A DNA stretch of 64,000 nt. Source: RPQJ01 sp963754535 (GTDB lineage: Bacteria; Pseudomonadota; Gammaproteobacteria; Steroidobacterales; Steroidobacteraceae). Location: positions 157,489 to 221,488 of the forward strand of contig CAVWGG010000008.1 of assembly GCA_963754535.1 (NCBI GenBank), in the 5' to 3' direction. Shown here one piece after another: positions 19,347 through 26,861 of the stretch (positions are counted from its first letter, which is position 1; each line of letters begins with the position of its first letter). The position numbers and the translations under genes are program-made. A model generated the notes under the pieces. The model ran no database searches. It saw nothing but the letters and a program-made list of their open reading frames with translations, and was not told where the DNA came from.

Positions 19347-19377
19347 TTACTATTGAGTAGAATCTTACCGAGCAGTA
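19347..19377. promoter_or_regulatory. Operator-like direct repeat TTAC-N5-AGTA between icmF and tetR
   Basis: TTAC-N5-AGTA occurs at 19347-19359 and again at 19365-19377, exactly 18 bases apart. The first copy contains the palindrome TACT-ATTG-AGTA. The copies overlap the -35 and the -10 of the promoter described for the regulator gene, so binding there would block it and possibly icmF as well. The likely binder is the adjacent TetR protein; this is inference. Confidence 0.55.
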
Positions 19378-19381
19378 TGAT
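19353..19381 (+). promoter_or_regulatory. Predicted sigma-70 promoter of the tetR gene at 19414
   Basis: TTGAGT (19353-19358) and TATGAT (19376-19381) are separated by 17 bases. The -10 ends 32 bases before the ATG. Confidence 0.5.
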
Positions 19382-19413
19382 TAGCGCCCTACCCGCAGTC
19401 AACCGGTCCCGTC

Positions 19414-20127
19414 ATGGCCGACAGTACTCCAGCGAACCCGGCCGCCGCCGACCCGGCAGCCGCATGGCGCGGCCGGCGCCGGCGCCAGGACCACGGCACC
19501 AAGCGTGACGCGGTGATCCGCACCGCCGCGCGGGCGTTCGACGAGCGCGGCTACCACAACACGTCGCTGGACGACATCGCCGCCGCCCTCGGCGTCACCA
19601 AGCCCACGATCTATTACTACGTCTCGAACAAGGAGCAGCTCCTGTTCGAATGCTTCCTTGCCGGTCTCGAACCGATTCGCGCCGCCCTGCGCCGCGCCGA
19701 GCAGACGCCGGGCAGCGGGCGTGATCGATTGCGCGAGGTCATCCGCGATTACGCCGTCGCAATCGCGTCCGAGTACGGCTGGTGCATGGTGCGCGCAGAA
19801 CACCAGGACCTGGGCCCCGAACTCAGCGCGCAGGTGCGCTCACTCAAGGGCGAGATCGACCGCGGTATCCGGCGATTGCTGCAGGCCGGCATCAGCGACG
19901 GCTCCATTGCCGTGGCCGACCCGAAGCTCGCTGCGTTTGCGATCGCAGGTGCGCTCAACTGGATCGCGCACTGGTACCGCGCAGGCCGCACGCTCTCGTC
20001 GGACGAAGTTGCCGCTGCCTTCGTGCAGTTCCTGGAGCACGGACTGGCACCGCGCGAACCAGGTGCAGGCAAGCCCTTGCCGGCACCGGCCCAGGTGCGG
20101 CGCACTCGTTCCGTTTCCAAGGCCTGA
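19414..20127 (+). CDS. TetR family transcriptional regulator (acyl-CoA metabolism)
   Basis: The 237-residue product has a basic, Ala/Arg-rich leader of about 28 residues and then a TetR N-terminal DNA-binding domain: AVIRTAARAFDERGYHNTSLDDIAAALGVTKPTIYYYVSNKEQLLFE (about 33-79). The C-terminal ligand domain contains ALNWIAHWYRAGRTLSSDEVAAAFVQFLEHGL, a pattern common in TetR proteins that sense acyl-CoAs (FadR/PsrA-like, TetR_C_33 group). It is divergent from icmF and upstream of a thiolase and two SDR genes, so it probably controls this branched/short-chain acyl-CoA block. Confidence 0.88.
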   Translation: MADSTPANPAAADPAAAWRGRRRRQDHGTKRDAVIRTAARAFDERGYHNTSLDDIAAALGVTKPTIYYYVSNKEQLLFECFLAGLEPIRAALRRAEQTPGSGRDRLREVIRDYAVAIASEYGWCMVRAEHQDLGPELSAQVRSLKGEIDRGIRRLLQAGISDGSIAVADPKLAAFAIAGALNWIAHWYRAGRTLSSDEVAAAFVQFLEHGLAPREPGAGKPLPAPAQVRRTRSVSKA

Positions 20128-20149
20128 CCTGCCCCGCCCGGCCTTTATC

Positions 20150-20179
20150 TTGCGCTGCAAAAAGACCGCGGCGTACACT
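20150..20179 (+). promoter_or_regulatory. Predicted promoter of the thiolase operon
   Basis: TTGCGC (20150-20155) and TACACT (20174-20179) are 18 bases apart and 46 bases upstream of the thiolase ATG. No copy of the TTAC-N5-AGTA element is present here. Confidence 0.4.
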
Positions 20180-20225
20180 CCGGCGACTTCGGCTCGCTGC
20201 CCCAGATTCCTCGAGGACGTCACCC

Positions 20226-21404
20226 ATGCCTGAATCCATCGTCATCGCCGCTGCCCGACGTACTCCGATCGGCGGCTTCCAGGGCATCTTCTCGCCCGTC
20301 TCGGCCACGCAGCTGGGATCCGTGGCCGCTGCGGCTGCGCTGGCTGACTCCGGCCTGTCGCCCGACGCGATCGACGAAGTGATCTTCGGCTGCGTGCTGC
20401 CAGCCGGCCTCGGCCAGGCACCCGCGCGCCAGGCGGCCGTGGGCGCCGGCATCGCGCTGAGCGTGCCCGCCACGACGGTCAACAAGATGTGCGGCTCAGG
20501 CATGAAGGCCGTGATGCTGGGTGCGGACCAGATCCGCGCCGGTTCCGCACGCGTCATCCTGGCGGGCGGCCTCGAGTCGATGACCAATGCGCCGTACCTG
20601 ATGCTGAAGGCGCGCGCCGGTTACCGCATGGGTCACGCCGAGATCTACGACCACATGTTCTACGACGGCCTGCAGAGTCCCTGGGACGGCAAGGCCATGG
20701 GTTGCTTCGCGGACGTCACCGCCGCCAAGTACGGTTTCTCGCGCGCCGACCAGGATGCGTTCGCCGCCGAGTCCGTGCGTCGCGCGCAGCGTGCGTCGAA
20801 GGAAGGCGACTTCGTTGCCGAGATCGCGCCCGTGACGATCAAGACGCGCAAGGGCGAGCAGGTCGTCGCGATCGACGAGACACCGTTCCAGCTCGACATG
20901 GACAAGATCCCGACCCTGAAGCCTGCGTTCGGCAAGGACGGCACCGTGACGGCGGCCTCCTCGTCCTCGATTTCCGACGGCGCTGCAGCCATCGTGATCG
21001 CGAGCGAATCCGCTGCGAAGGCGGCCGGCCTCACGCCGCTCGCGCGGATCGTCTGCTACGCCAGCCACGCTCAGGCCCCCGAGTGGTTCACGACGGCGCC
21101 CGCCCCTTCGATGCAGAAGGCGATCGACCTCGCGGGCTGGAAGGTCGCCGACGTCGACCTGTTCGAGATCAACGAAGCGTTCGCCTGCGTGGCGATGGCA
21201 GCGATGAAGGACCTCGGCCTGCGCCACGACCAGGTCAACGTGAATGGCGGCGCGTGCGCGATGGGCCACCCCGTCGGCGCCACGGGCGCCCGCATCATCA
21301 CCACGCTGCTCTACGCGCTGCGCAAGCGCGGCCTGCGCCGCGGCGTGGCCTCGCAGTGCATCGGCGGCGGTGAGGCCTGCGCCGTCACCATCGAACTTCT
21401 CTGA
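20226..21404 (+). CDS. Acetyl-CoA C-acetyltransferase (thiolase)
   Basis: This 392-residue thiolase catalyses reversible acetoacetyl-CoA formation or cleavage, or beta-ketothiolysis of a longer or branched substrate. Visible catalytic residues are Cys89 (NKMCGSGMKA, acyl-accepting), His348 (GACAMGHPVGATGAR) and Cys378 (SQCIGGGEACA). The start MPESIVIAAARRTPIGGF is family-typical and excludes the in-frame upstream extension. It begins a three-gene operon with two SDR dehydrogenases; the set thiolase plus 3-hydroxyacyl-CoA dehydrogenase fits isoleucine/2-methyl-branched or short-chain beta-oxidation. The exact substrate is not resolved. Confidence 0.95.
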   Translation: MPESIVIAAARRTPIGGFQGIFSPVSATQLGSVAAAAALADSGLSPDAIDEVIFGCVLPAGLGQAPARQAAVGAGIALSVPATTVNKMCGSGMKAVMLGADQIRAGSARVILAGGLESMTNAPYLMLKARAGYRMGHAEIYDHMFYDGLQSPWDGKAMGCFADVTAAKYGFSRADQDAFAAESVRRAQRASKEGDFVAEIAPVTIKTRKGEQVVAIDETPFQLDMDKIPTLKPAFGKDGTVTAASSSSISDGAAAIVIASESAAKAAGLTPLARIVCYASHAQAPEWFTTAPAPSMQKAIDLAGWKVADVDLFEINEAFACVAMAAMKDLGLRHDQVNVNGGACAMGHPVGATGARIITTLLYALRKRGLRRGVASQCIGGGEACAVTIELL

Positions 21405-21429
21405 TCTCCCACTTCTTCCAGAGGCATCC

Positions 21430-22191
21430 ATGCAGTTGAACGGCAAGGTCGCGGTCGTCACGGGCGGCGCGCGCGGAATCGGCAAGGCCATCGCCAGCGC
21501 ATTCGCCGAACGCGGCGCGACGCTTGCGCTGCTCGACCTCAACCAGGCGGATCTAGATGCGACCCGCGCCGAGCTCGAGGCCCGCGGCGTCAAGGTGAGC
21601 GGTCACGCGCTCAACGTCGCGAAGGAAGACGAAGTGATCCGCGCGCTCGACGAAGTCGTCGCAGCGCACGGCCGGCTCGACGTGCTGGTGAACAACGCCG
21701 GCATCATCAAGGATGCCGTGCTGGTGAAGGTCAAGGACGGCGCCGTCGTCAGCAAGATGTCGCTCGCGCAGTGGCAGGCCGTCATCGACGTCAACCTGAC
21801 GGGCGTGTTTCTCTGCGGTCGCGAAGCCGCCGAACGCATGATCAAGCTCGGCCAGGGCGGCGTGATCATCAACATCTCGAGCATTTCGCGCGCCGGCAAC
21901 GCGGGCCAGAGCAATTACTCGGCTGCCAAAGCGGGCGTCGCCGCGATGGCAACCACGTGGGCGAAGGAACTCGCGCGCTTCGGCATCCGTGCCGGTGCGA
22001 TCGCGCCGGGCTTCATCAAGACCGACATCCTCTCGGGCATGCCGCCCGAGATGCTGGAAAAGATGACCGCGCCCGTGCCGCTCAGGCGCCTGGGCCTCGC
22101 CGAAGAGATTGCGCACACCGCGGTCTTCATCGTCGAGAACGACTTCTTCACGGGCCGCTGCATCGACGTGGACGGCGGTCTGCGTCTCTAG
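21430..22191 (+). CDS. SDR family oxidoreductase (FabG-like)
   Basis: This 253-residue classical short-chain dehydrogenase/reductase has the cofactor motif VTGGARGIGKA (residues 10-20), an NNAGIIKD motif, catalytic Ser in NISSISR and Tyr-x3-Lys in YSAAKAGVA. An acidic residue after the second strand (LLDLNQAD) points to NAD(H) preference. It follows the thiolase by 25 bases with an AGAGG site, and probably acts as a 3-hydroxyacyl-CoA dehydrogenase or acetoacetyl-CoA reductase for the same substrate. Confidence 0.88.
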   Translation: MQLNGKVAVVTGGARGIGKAIASAFAERGATLALLDLNQADLDATRAELEARGVKVSGHALNVAKEDEVIRALDEVVAAHGRLDVLVNNAGIIKDAVLVKVKDGAVVSKMSLAQWQAVIDVNLTGVFLCGREAAERMIKLGQGGVIINISSISRAGNAGQSNYSAAKAGVAAMATTWAKELARFGIRAGAIAPGFIKTDILSGMPPEMLEKMTAPVPLRRLGLAEEIAHTAVFIVENDFFTGRCIDVDGGLRL

Positions 22192-22222
22192 ACCTGGGCT
22201 TTTCCGCAGGGGGAACGAATCG

Positions 22223-22990
22223 ATGCTGATCCAGGACACGCGCGCCGTCGTCAGTGGCGGCGCCTCGGGCCTCGGCCTGGCCGTGGCTGAATTCGTCGTT
22301 GCAGCGGGCGGCAAAGTCGCCCTGTTCGACGTCAACGACCAGGCGGGCGTCGAAGCCGTGCGCACACTCGGACCCGCGGCAAGCTTCTACAAAGTCGACG
22401 TGACGTCGGAGAGCGCCGTTGCCTCGGCCGTCGCTGCGGCGACTGCCGCAATGGGCGGGCTCAACCTTGCCGTGAGTTGCGCGGGTGTCGGCTGGCCGAA
22501 GCGCATGGTGGGCAAGGAAGGCACGATGCCCGGCGACTTCTTTCGCAAGGTCATCGAGATCAACCTGGTCGGCACGCTGCTGCTCTGCAAGGAAGCGGCG
22601 GCCGCGATGCAGCGGAACACGCCGAACGCCGAGGGCGAGCGCGGCGCCCTCGTGATGACGGCGTCGGTCGCCGCATTTGACGGGCAGATCGGCCAGGTGG
22701 CGTACGCCGCGTCGAAGGGCGGCGTGGTCGGCATGACGCTGCCGATGGCTCGCGAACTCGCGTCCTCCGGCATTCGCGTGGTCACGATCGCACCGGGCCT
22801 CTTCATGACGCCGATGCTGGCAGCCCTGCCGCAGGAGGCGCGCGACTCGCTCGGCCAGCAGGTGCCGTTCCCGCCGCGGCTCGGCCGGCCGGCGGAATAC
22901 GCGCAACTCGTGGGCCAGGTCATCCAGAACCCGATGTTGAACGGCGAGACGATCCGTCTCGATGGCGCGATCCGGATGGCACCGCGCTGA
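22223..22990 (+). CDS. SDR 3-hydroxyacyl-CoA dehydrogenase (HSD17B10/type II-like)
   Basis: This 255-residue SDR resembles type II 3-hydroxyacyl-CoA dehydrogenases. It has the glycine motif VSGGASGLGLAVAEF, the acidic NAD-selecting LFDVNDQAG, the long insertion MVGKEGTMPGDFFRKVIEINLVGT seen in that group, the catalytic YAASKGGVVGMTLPMAREL and IAPGLFMTPML. These enzymes oxidise 2-methyl-3-hydroxybutyryl-CoA and related acyl-CoAs. It is the third gene of the thiolase operon, starting 31 bases after the previous stop, and strengthens the reading of this block as branched short-chain acyl-CoA oxidation. Confidence 0.9.
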   Translation: MLIQDTRAVVSGGASGLGLAVAEFVVAAGGKVALFDVNDQAGVEAVRTLGPAASFYKVDVTSESAVASAVAAATAAMGGLNLAVSCAGVGWPKRMVGKEGTMPGDFFRKVIEINLVGTLLLCKEAAAAMQRNTPNAEGERGALVMTASVAAFDGQIGQVAYAASKGGVVGMTLPMARELASSGIRVVTIAPGLFMTPMLAALPQEARDSLGQQVPFPPRLGRPAEYAQLVGQVIQNPMLNGETIRLDGAIRMAPR

Positions 22991-23000
22991 GGGTGGAACC

Positions 23001-23019
23001 GCGGTCGCAATGCGACCGC
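23001..23019. terminator. Hairpin between convergent genes
   Basis: GCGGTCGC (23001-23008), loop AAT and GCGACCGC (23012-23019) form a perfect 8-bp stem in the 53-base gap between the SDR stop and the ETF-QO stop. There is no T-tract on either side, so it would act as a bidirectional structural terminator or 3'-end protector. Confidence 0.5.
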
Positions 23020-23043
23020 AAGCGACGCGCGTCAGCGCGCGAC

Positions 23044-24699
23044 CTACATGGACGCGTAGTTCGGACCGCCGCCGCCTTCCGGAGTCACCCAGTGGATGTT
23101 CTGCTGCGGGTCCTTGATGTCGCACGTCTTGCAGTGCACGCAGTTCTGCGCGTTGATCTGCAGCCGCTGGCCACCGCCCTCCGCCGGCACGAACTCGTAC
23201 ACACCCGCCGGGCAATACCGGCTTTCGGGCCCGTCGTAGCGAGCAAGGTTTACCGCTACCGGGATCGACGGATCGCGCAGCCGCAGGTGCACCGGCTGGT
23301 CCTCTTCATGCGCTGTCCCTGACAGGTACACCGACGAGAGCCGATCGAACGTCAGCTTGCCGTCGGGCTTCGGGTATTCGATGCGCGGCATTTCCGCCGC
23401 GGGCCGCAGGCATTCATGGTCGGCCTTGCCGTGACGCAGCGTCCAGCCGACGAGCGCGCCCAGGCCGAGGTCGTTCAGCCACATGTGGAAGCCGCCGTGC
23501 GCGGTGCCTGCCCACAAGCCCCACTTCAGGCCCGGCTTCACGTTGCGCACCTTGTGCAGGTCGCGATACGCCCAGGAGTTACGGAATGCCTCCGGGTACG
23601 CCGTCAGCTCGTCGTTGGCACGTCCCGCTGCGACTGCCGCGAACGCCGCCTCGGCTGCGAGCATTCCGGTCTTCATCGCATTGTGCGAGCCCTTGATGCG
23701 CGGCAGGTTCACGAAACCCGCGGTGCAGCCAATCAGGGCGCCGCCCGGAAACGTGAGCTTCGGGATCGACTGCAGGCCCCCTTCGTTGATGGCGCGCGCG
23801 CCGTAGGCCAGGCGCTTGCCACCCTCGAAGTAGCCACGGATGGCAGGGTGCGTCTTGAACCGCTGCATCTCCTCGAACGGCGAGAGGTGCGGGTTCGCAT
23901 AGCTCAAGTGCGTCACGAAACCGACCGAGATCAGCCCGTCACCAAAGTGATACAGGAACGAGCCGCCGCCCACGTCGTTCGGCAAGGGCCAGCCCTGGCT
24001 ATGGACGACGAGGCCGGGCTGGTGCTTTTCCTTCGGCACCTGCCAGAGTTCCTTGACGCCGATGCCGTACACCTGCGGGTCGACACCGTCACGCAGGTTG
24101 AACTTCGACATCAACTGCTGCGACAGCGAGCCGCGGCAACCCTCGGCGAACAGCGTGTACTTCGCGTGCAGTTCCATGCCCTGCGCGTAGGAATCCTTGT
24201 GCTCGCCATTCTTACCGATGCCCATGTCTCCCGTCGCGACGCCCTTGACCGAGCCGTCGTCGTTGAACAGCACTTCGGCAGCCGCAAAGCCGGGGAACAC
24301 TTCGACGCCGAGTTCTTCGGCGCGCTGTCCGAGCCAGCGGCAGACGTTGCCGAGACTCGCGATATACATGCCGTGGTTGTCCATCAGCGGGGGCAGCAGC
24401 CAGTTGGGAATGCGGTGCGCCTTATCCTGCGTCAGGACCAGGAACCGGTCTTCCTGCACGGCGGTCTCGAGCGGGGCGCCGCGTTCCTTCCAGTCCGGGA
24501 ACAACTCCGAGATTGCGACCGGGTCAATGACGGCACCCGAGAGGATGTGCGCACCGACCTCGGAACCCTTCTCGAGCACGCAAACGCTGAGTTCGCTGCC
24601 GGCCGCGGCGGCCTGCTGTTTCAGTCGAATCGCGGCCGCGAGACCCGCAGGCCCGGCCCCGACGACGACTACGTCGAACTCCATCGCTTCGCGCTGCAT
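23044..24699 (-). CDS. Electron transfer flavoprotein-ubiquinone oxidoreductase
   Basis: ETF-QO (551 residues) passes electrons from acyl-CoA dehydrogenases via ETF to ubiquinone at the inner membrane. The N-terminus has the FAD motif FDVVVVGAGPAGLAAAIRLKQ, the middle has the GGALIGCTAGFVNLPRIKGSHNAMKTGMLAAEA block, and the C-terminus has the [4Fe-4S] site NCVHCKTCDIKDPQQNIHWVTPEGGGGPNY. Length and ending match the family. ATG 24699 is chosen; a second possible start, MEFDVVV, is at 24684. It is divergent from a FadF-like reductase. Confidence 0.96.
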   Translation of the reverse strand: MQREAMEFDVVVVGAGPAGLAAAIRLKQQAAAAGSELSVCVLEKGSEVGAHILSGAVIDPVAISELFPDWKERGAPLETAVQEDRFLVLTQDKAHRIPNWLLPPLMDNHGMYIASLGNVCRWLGQRAEELGVEVFPGFAAAEVLFNDDGSVKGVATGDMGIGKNGEHKDSYAQGMELHAKYTLFAEGCRGSLSQQLMSKFNLRDGVDPQVYGIGVKELWQVPKEKHQPGLVVHSQGWPLPNDVGGGSFLYHFGDGLISVGFVTHLSYANPHLSPFEEMQRFKTHPAIRGYFEGGKRLAYGARAINEGGLQSIPKLTFPGGALIGCTAGFVNLPRIKGSHNAMKTGMLAAEAAFAAVAAGRANDELTAYPEAFRNSWAYRDLHKVRNVKPGLKWGLWAGTAHGGFHMWLNDLGLGALVGWTLRHGKADHECLRPAAEMPRIEYPKPDGKLTFDRLSSVYLSGTAHEEDQPVHLRLRDPSIPVAVNLARYDGPESRYCPAGVYEFVPAEGGGQRLQINAQNCVHCKTCDIKDPQQNIHWVTPEGGGGPNYASM

Positions 24700-24826
24700 G
24701 AACCGTGCCCTCGTACCGCCTGTGGCGGCCTGTGGTGGAAACCCGAATTGTACATCGTGAGTCCTCTCGTGATAGTGCGGCGCAATAGTCCTGCGTCGAA
24801 CCCGCCTGGCGCAGCTGGAGGTCCGC

Positions 24827-26851
24827 TTGAGCCCGCTTGGAATTACTGCGCTGCTGCTGGCCGCGTTCGCGGCATTTGCCTGGTTCAGCGCACGCAAACT
24901 CGCCATCGTCGCGGCCCTGCAGCCGGAGGTTCGCTGGGATCATCCCTGGGCCCGGGTACGCACCGTCCTTGCGAACGGCCTGCTCCAGCAACGGATGATC
25001 CGTCGCGAGTGGAAGCCAGGCGTGATGCACACGGTCATATTCCTCGGGTTCGTCTCGCTGCTGGTACGGAAGGTCCAGCTGATCGTGATCGGCTTCGACG
25101 CGGAGTTCGCGTTCACTGGGCCGCTGGGGGACGCCTTCACCGTCTGGAAGGACCTGGTCGAAGTCGGCGTGCTGCTTGCGGTCGGCTACGCCTTCTATCG
25201 CCGGTTGCTGCTGAAACCCGCCCGTCTCGAGCCCAATCGCGAAGGCCTGCTGGTGCTCGGGCTGATCACGACCATCATGATCACGGACTTCGCCTTCGAT
25301 GCATTTCGCTTCGCCCAGCTGTCGGGCAGCGTAGCCGGGATCGCACACGAGCAGGCGCATGCCCCGGTCGGCGGCTGGCTCGCGTCGCTCGTCGCGGGTT
25401 GGACGCCTTCCGCCCTCGCGACCGCTGCGGCCGTCTCGTACTGGACGCAGATGATCACGGTCTGCGCGTTCCTCGTGCTGCTGCCGCTCGGCGAGCACTT
25501 TCACATCGTCACGGCGCTGCCGGCGCTGTTCTTCCGTCGCGGCAAGCCTGCCAATGAGGTGCCGACAGTCGACCTGAGTCCGCTCATGGACGACTCGGCC
25601 GATGCGAGCGAACTGAAAGTCGGCGCGCGCAGCGTGGCGGACCTCGTCTGGAAGGACGCGCTCGATGCCTTCACCTGCACGGAATGCGGCCGTTGCAAAG
25701 ACGCCTGCCCGGCGTTCCAGACCGGCAAGCCGCTCTCGATGAAGGGGGTCAACGACAGCCTGAAGCACCACCTGCTCGAACAGCGCGAAGCCATCCTCGC
25801 GGGCGGCGAAGCCAGGGCGAACCTGCCGGCCCTGGTGGGCGACGTGATCAGCGAAGACACGCTGTGGTCATGCACCACCTGCGGCTACTGCGAAGCTGCG
25901 TGCCCGATCGAACTCGAACTGCTGCCGAAGTTCTACAAACTGCGCCAGCACCGCGTGATGATGGAAGGCGAGTTCCCGGCCGAACTCAAGAACGTGTTCG
26001 ACGCCTACGAAGTGCAGTCGAACCCCTGGGGACTGCCGGCGGACACGCGTGGCGACTGGGCCAAGGGTCTCGACGTGCCGCTGATCCGCAGCGCCGAGGA
26101 CATGTCCAGGGTCGAGTGGCTGTATTACGTCGGCTCCGCCGAATCCTTCGACCTGAACGGCCAGAAGATCGCGCGTGCGTTCGCCGCGATCCTGCGTGAA
26201 GCGGGGGTGAGCTTCGGCATCCTGGGCGCGCAGGAACCCACCACCGGCGAGTGCGTGCGGCGTGCGGGCAACGAGATGCTGTTCCAGCAGCTCGCGACGA
26301 CGCTCGTCGAGTCCTTCAATGGCCTCGGCGTGAAACGGATCGTCACCTGCGATCCCCACGCGTTCAATTCGCTGCGCAACGAATACCCTGCGTTCGGCGG
26401 CCACTGGGACGTCGTGCACCACACGCAGCTGATCGACCGGTTGCTGTCGGAGAAGCGCATCGAGGTACGGCCGACGCACGAGCGCGTGCTGCTGCACGAT
26501 CCCTGCTACCTCGGTCGCCACAACGGCGAATTCGAGGCGCCGCGCGCAGTGCTCGGACGCGTCGCCAAGGACGCGCTGCTCGAGTTCCCCCTGCACCGCG
26601 AGAAGTCGATGTGCTGCGGCGCCGGCGGCGCGCGCATGTGGATGGAAGAGCACATCGGCACGCGCATCAACGTGACGCGCGTCGAACAGGGCCTGCCGCA
26701 GCGCCCTCACGTGATCGCGACCGCCTGCCCATATTGCTCCGTGATGCTCGGTGACGGGCTGAAGACGAAGAACCTGAACGAGACGATCCAGACGCGCGAC
26801 GTCGCGGAACTCGTCGCTTCCGCCATGGTGCGCAATCGCGCCAGCGGCTAG
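24827..26851 (+). CDS. Membrane-bound (Fe-S) reductase, FadF/heterodisulfide reductase-like
   Basis: This 674-residue protein has several N-terminal membrane helices related to nitrate reductase gamma/b-type cytochrome subunits (about 1-225), two [4Fe-4S] ferredoxin-type motifs (CTECGRCKDACP and CTTCGYCEAACP, about 284-360) and two CCG-type cysteine domains (with HDPCYLGRHNGEFEAPR and CCGAGGARMWMEE). It is the architecture of proposed ETF:menaquinone or ETF:quinone oxidoreductases (EtfAB:FadF). The start is TTG 24827 because GGAGG (24817-24821) sits 5 bases before it. It is divergent from ETF-QO, so two alternative ETF electron outlets adjoin. Confidence 0.9.
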   Translation: MSPLGITALLLAAFAAFAWFSARKLAIVAALQPEVRWDHPWARVRTVLANGLLQQRMIRREWKPGVMHTVIFLGFVSLLVRKVQLIVIGFDAEFAFTGPLGDAFTVWKDLVEVGVLLAVGYAFYRRLLLKPARLEPNREGLLVLGLITTIMITDFAFDAFRFAQLSGSVAGIAHEQAHAPVGGWLASLVAGWTPSALATAAAVSYWTQMITVCAFLVLLPLGEHFHIVTALPALFFRRGKPANEVPTVDLSPLMDDSADASELKVGARSVADLVWKDALDAFTCTECGRCKDACPAFQTGKPLSMKGVNDSLKHHLLEQREAILAGGEARANLPALVGDVISEDTLWSCTTCGYCEAACPIELELLPKFYKLRQHRVMMEGEFPAELKNVFDAYEVQSNPWGLPADTRGDWAKGLDVPLIRSAEDMSRVEWLYYVGSAESFDLNGQKIARAFAAILREAGVSFGILGAQEPTTGECVRRAGNEMLFQQLATTLVESFNGLGVKRIVTCDPHAFNSLRNEYPAFGGHWDVVHHTQLIDRLLSEKRIEVRPTHERVLLHDPCYLGRHNGEFEAPRAVLGRVAKDALLEFPLHREKSMCCGAGGARMWMEEHIGTRINVTRVEQGLPQRPHVIATACPYCSVMLGDGLKTKNLNETIQTRDVAELVASAMVRNRASG

Positions 26852-26861
26852 CATTCGGGGC

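Noticed and set aside
19308..19413. Cobalamin riboswitch upstream of icmF
   Set aside because: The intergenic region is only about 100 bases and has no B12-box-like sequence; it is too short for a cobalamin aptamer.
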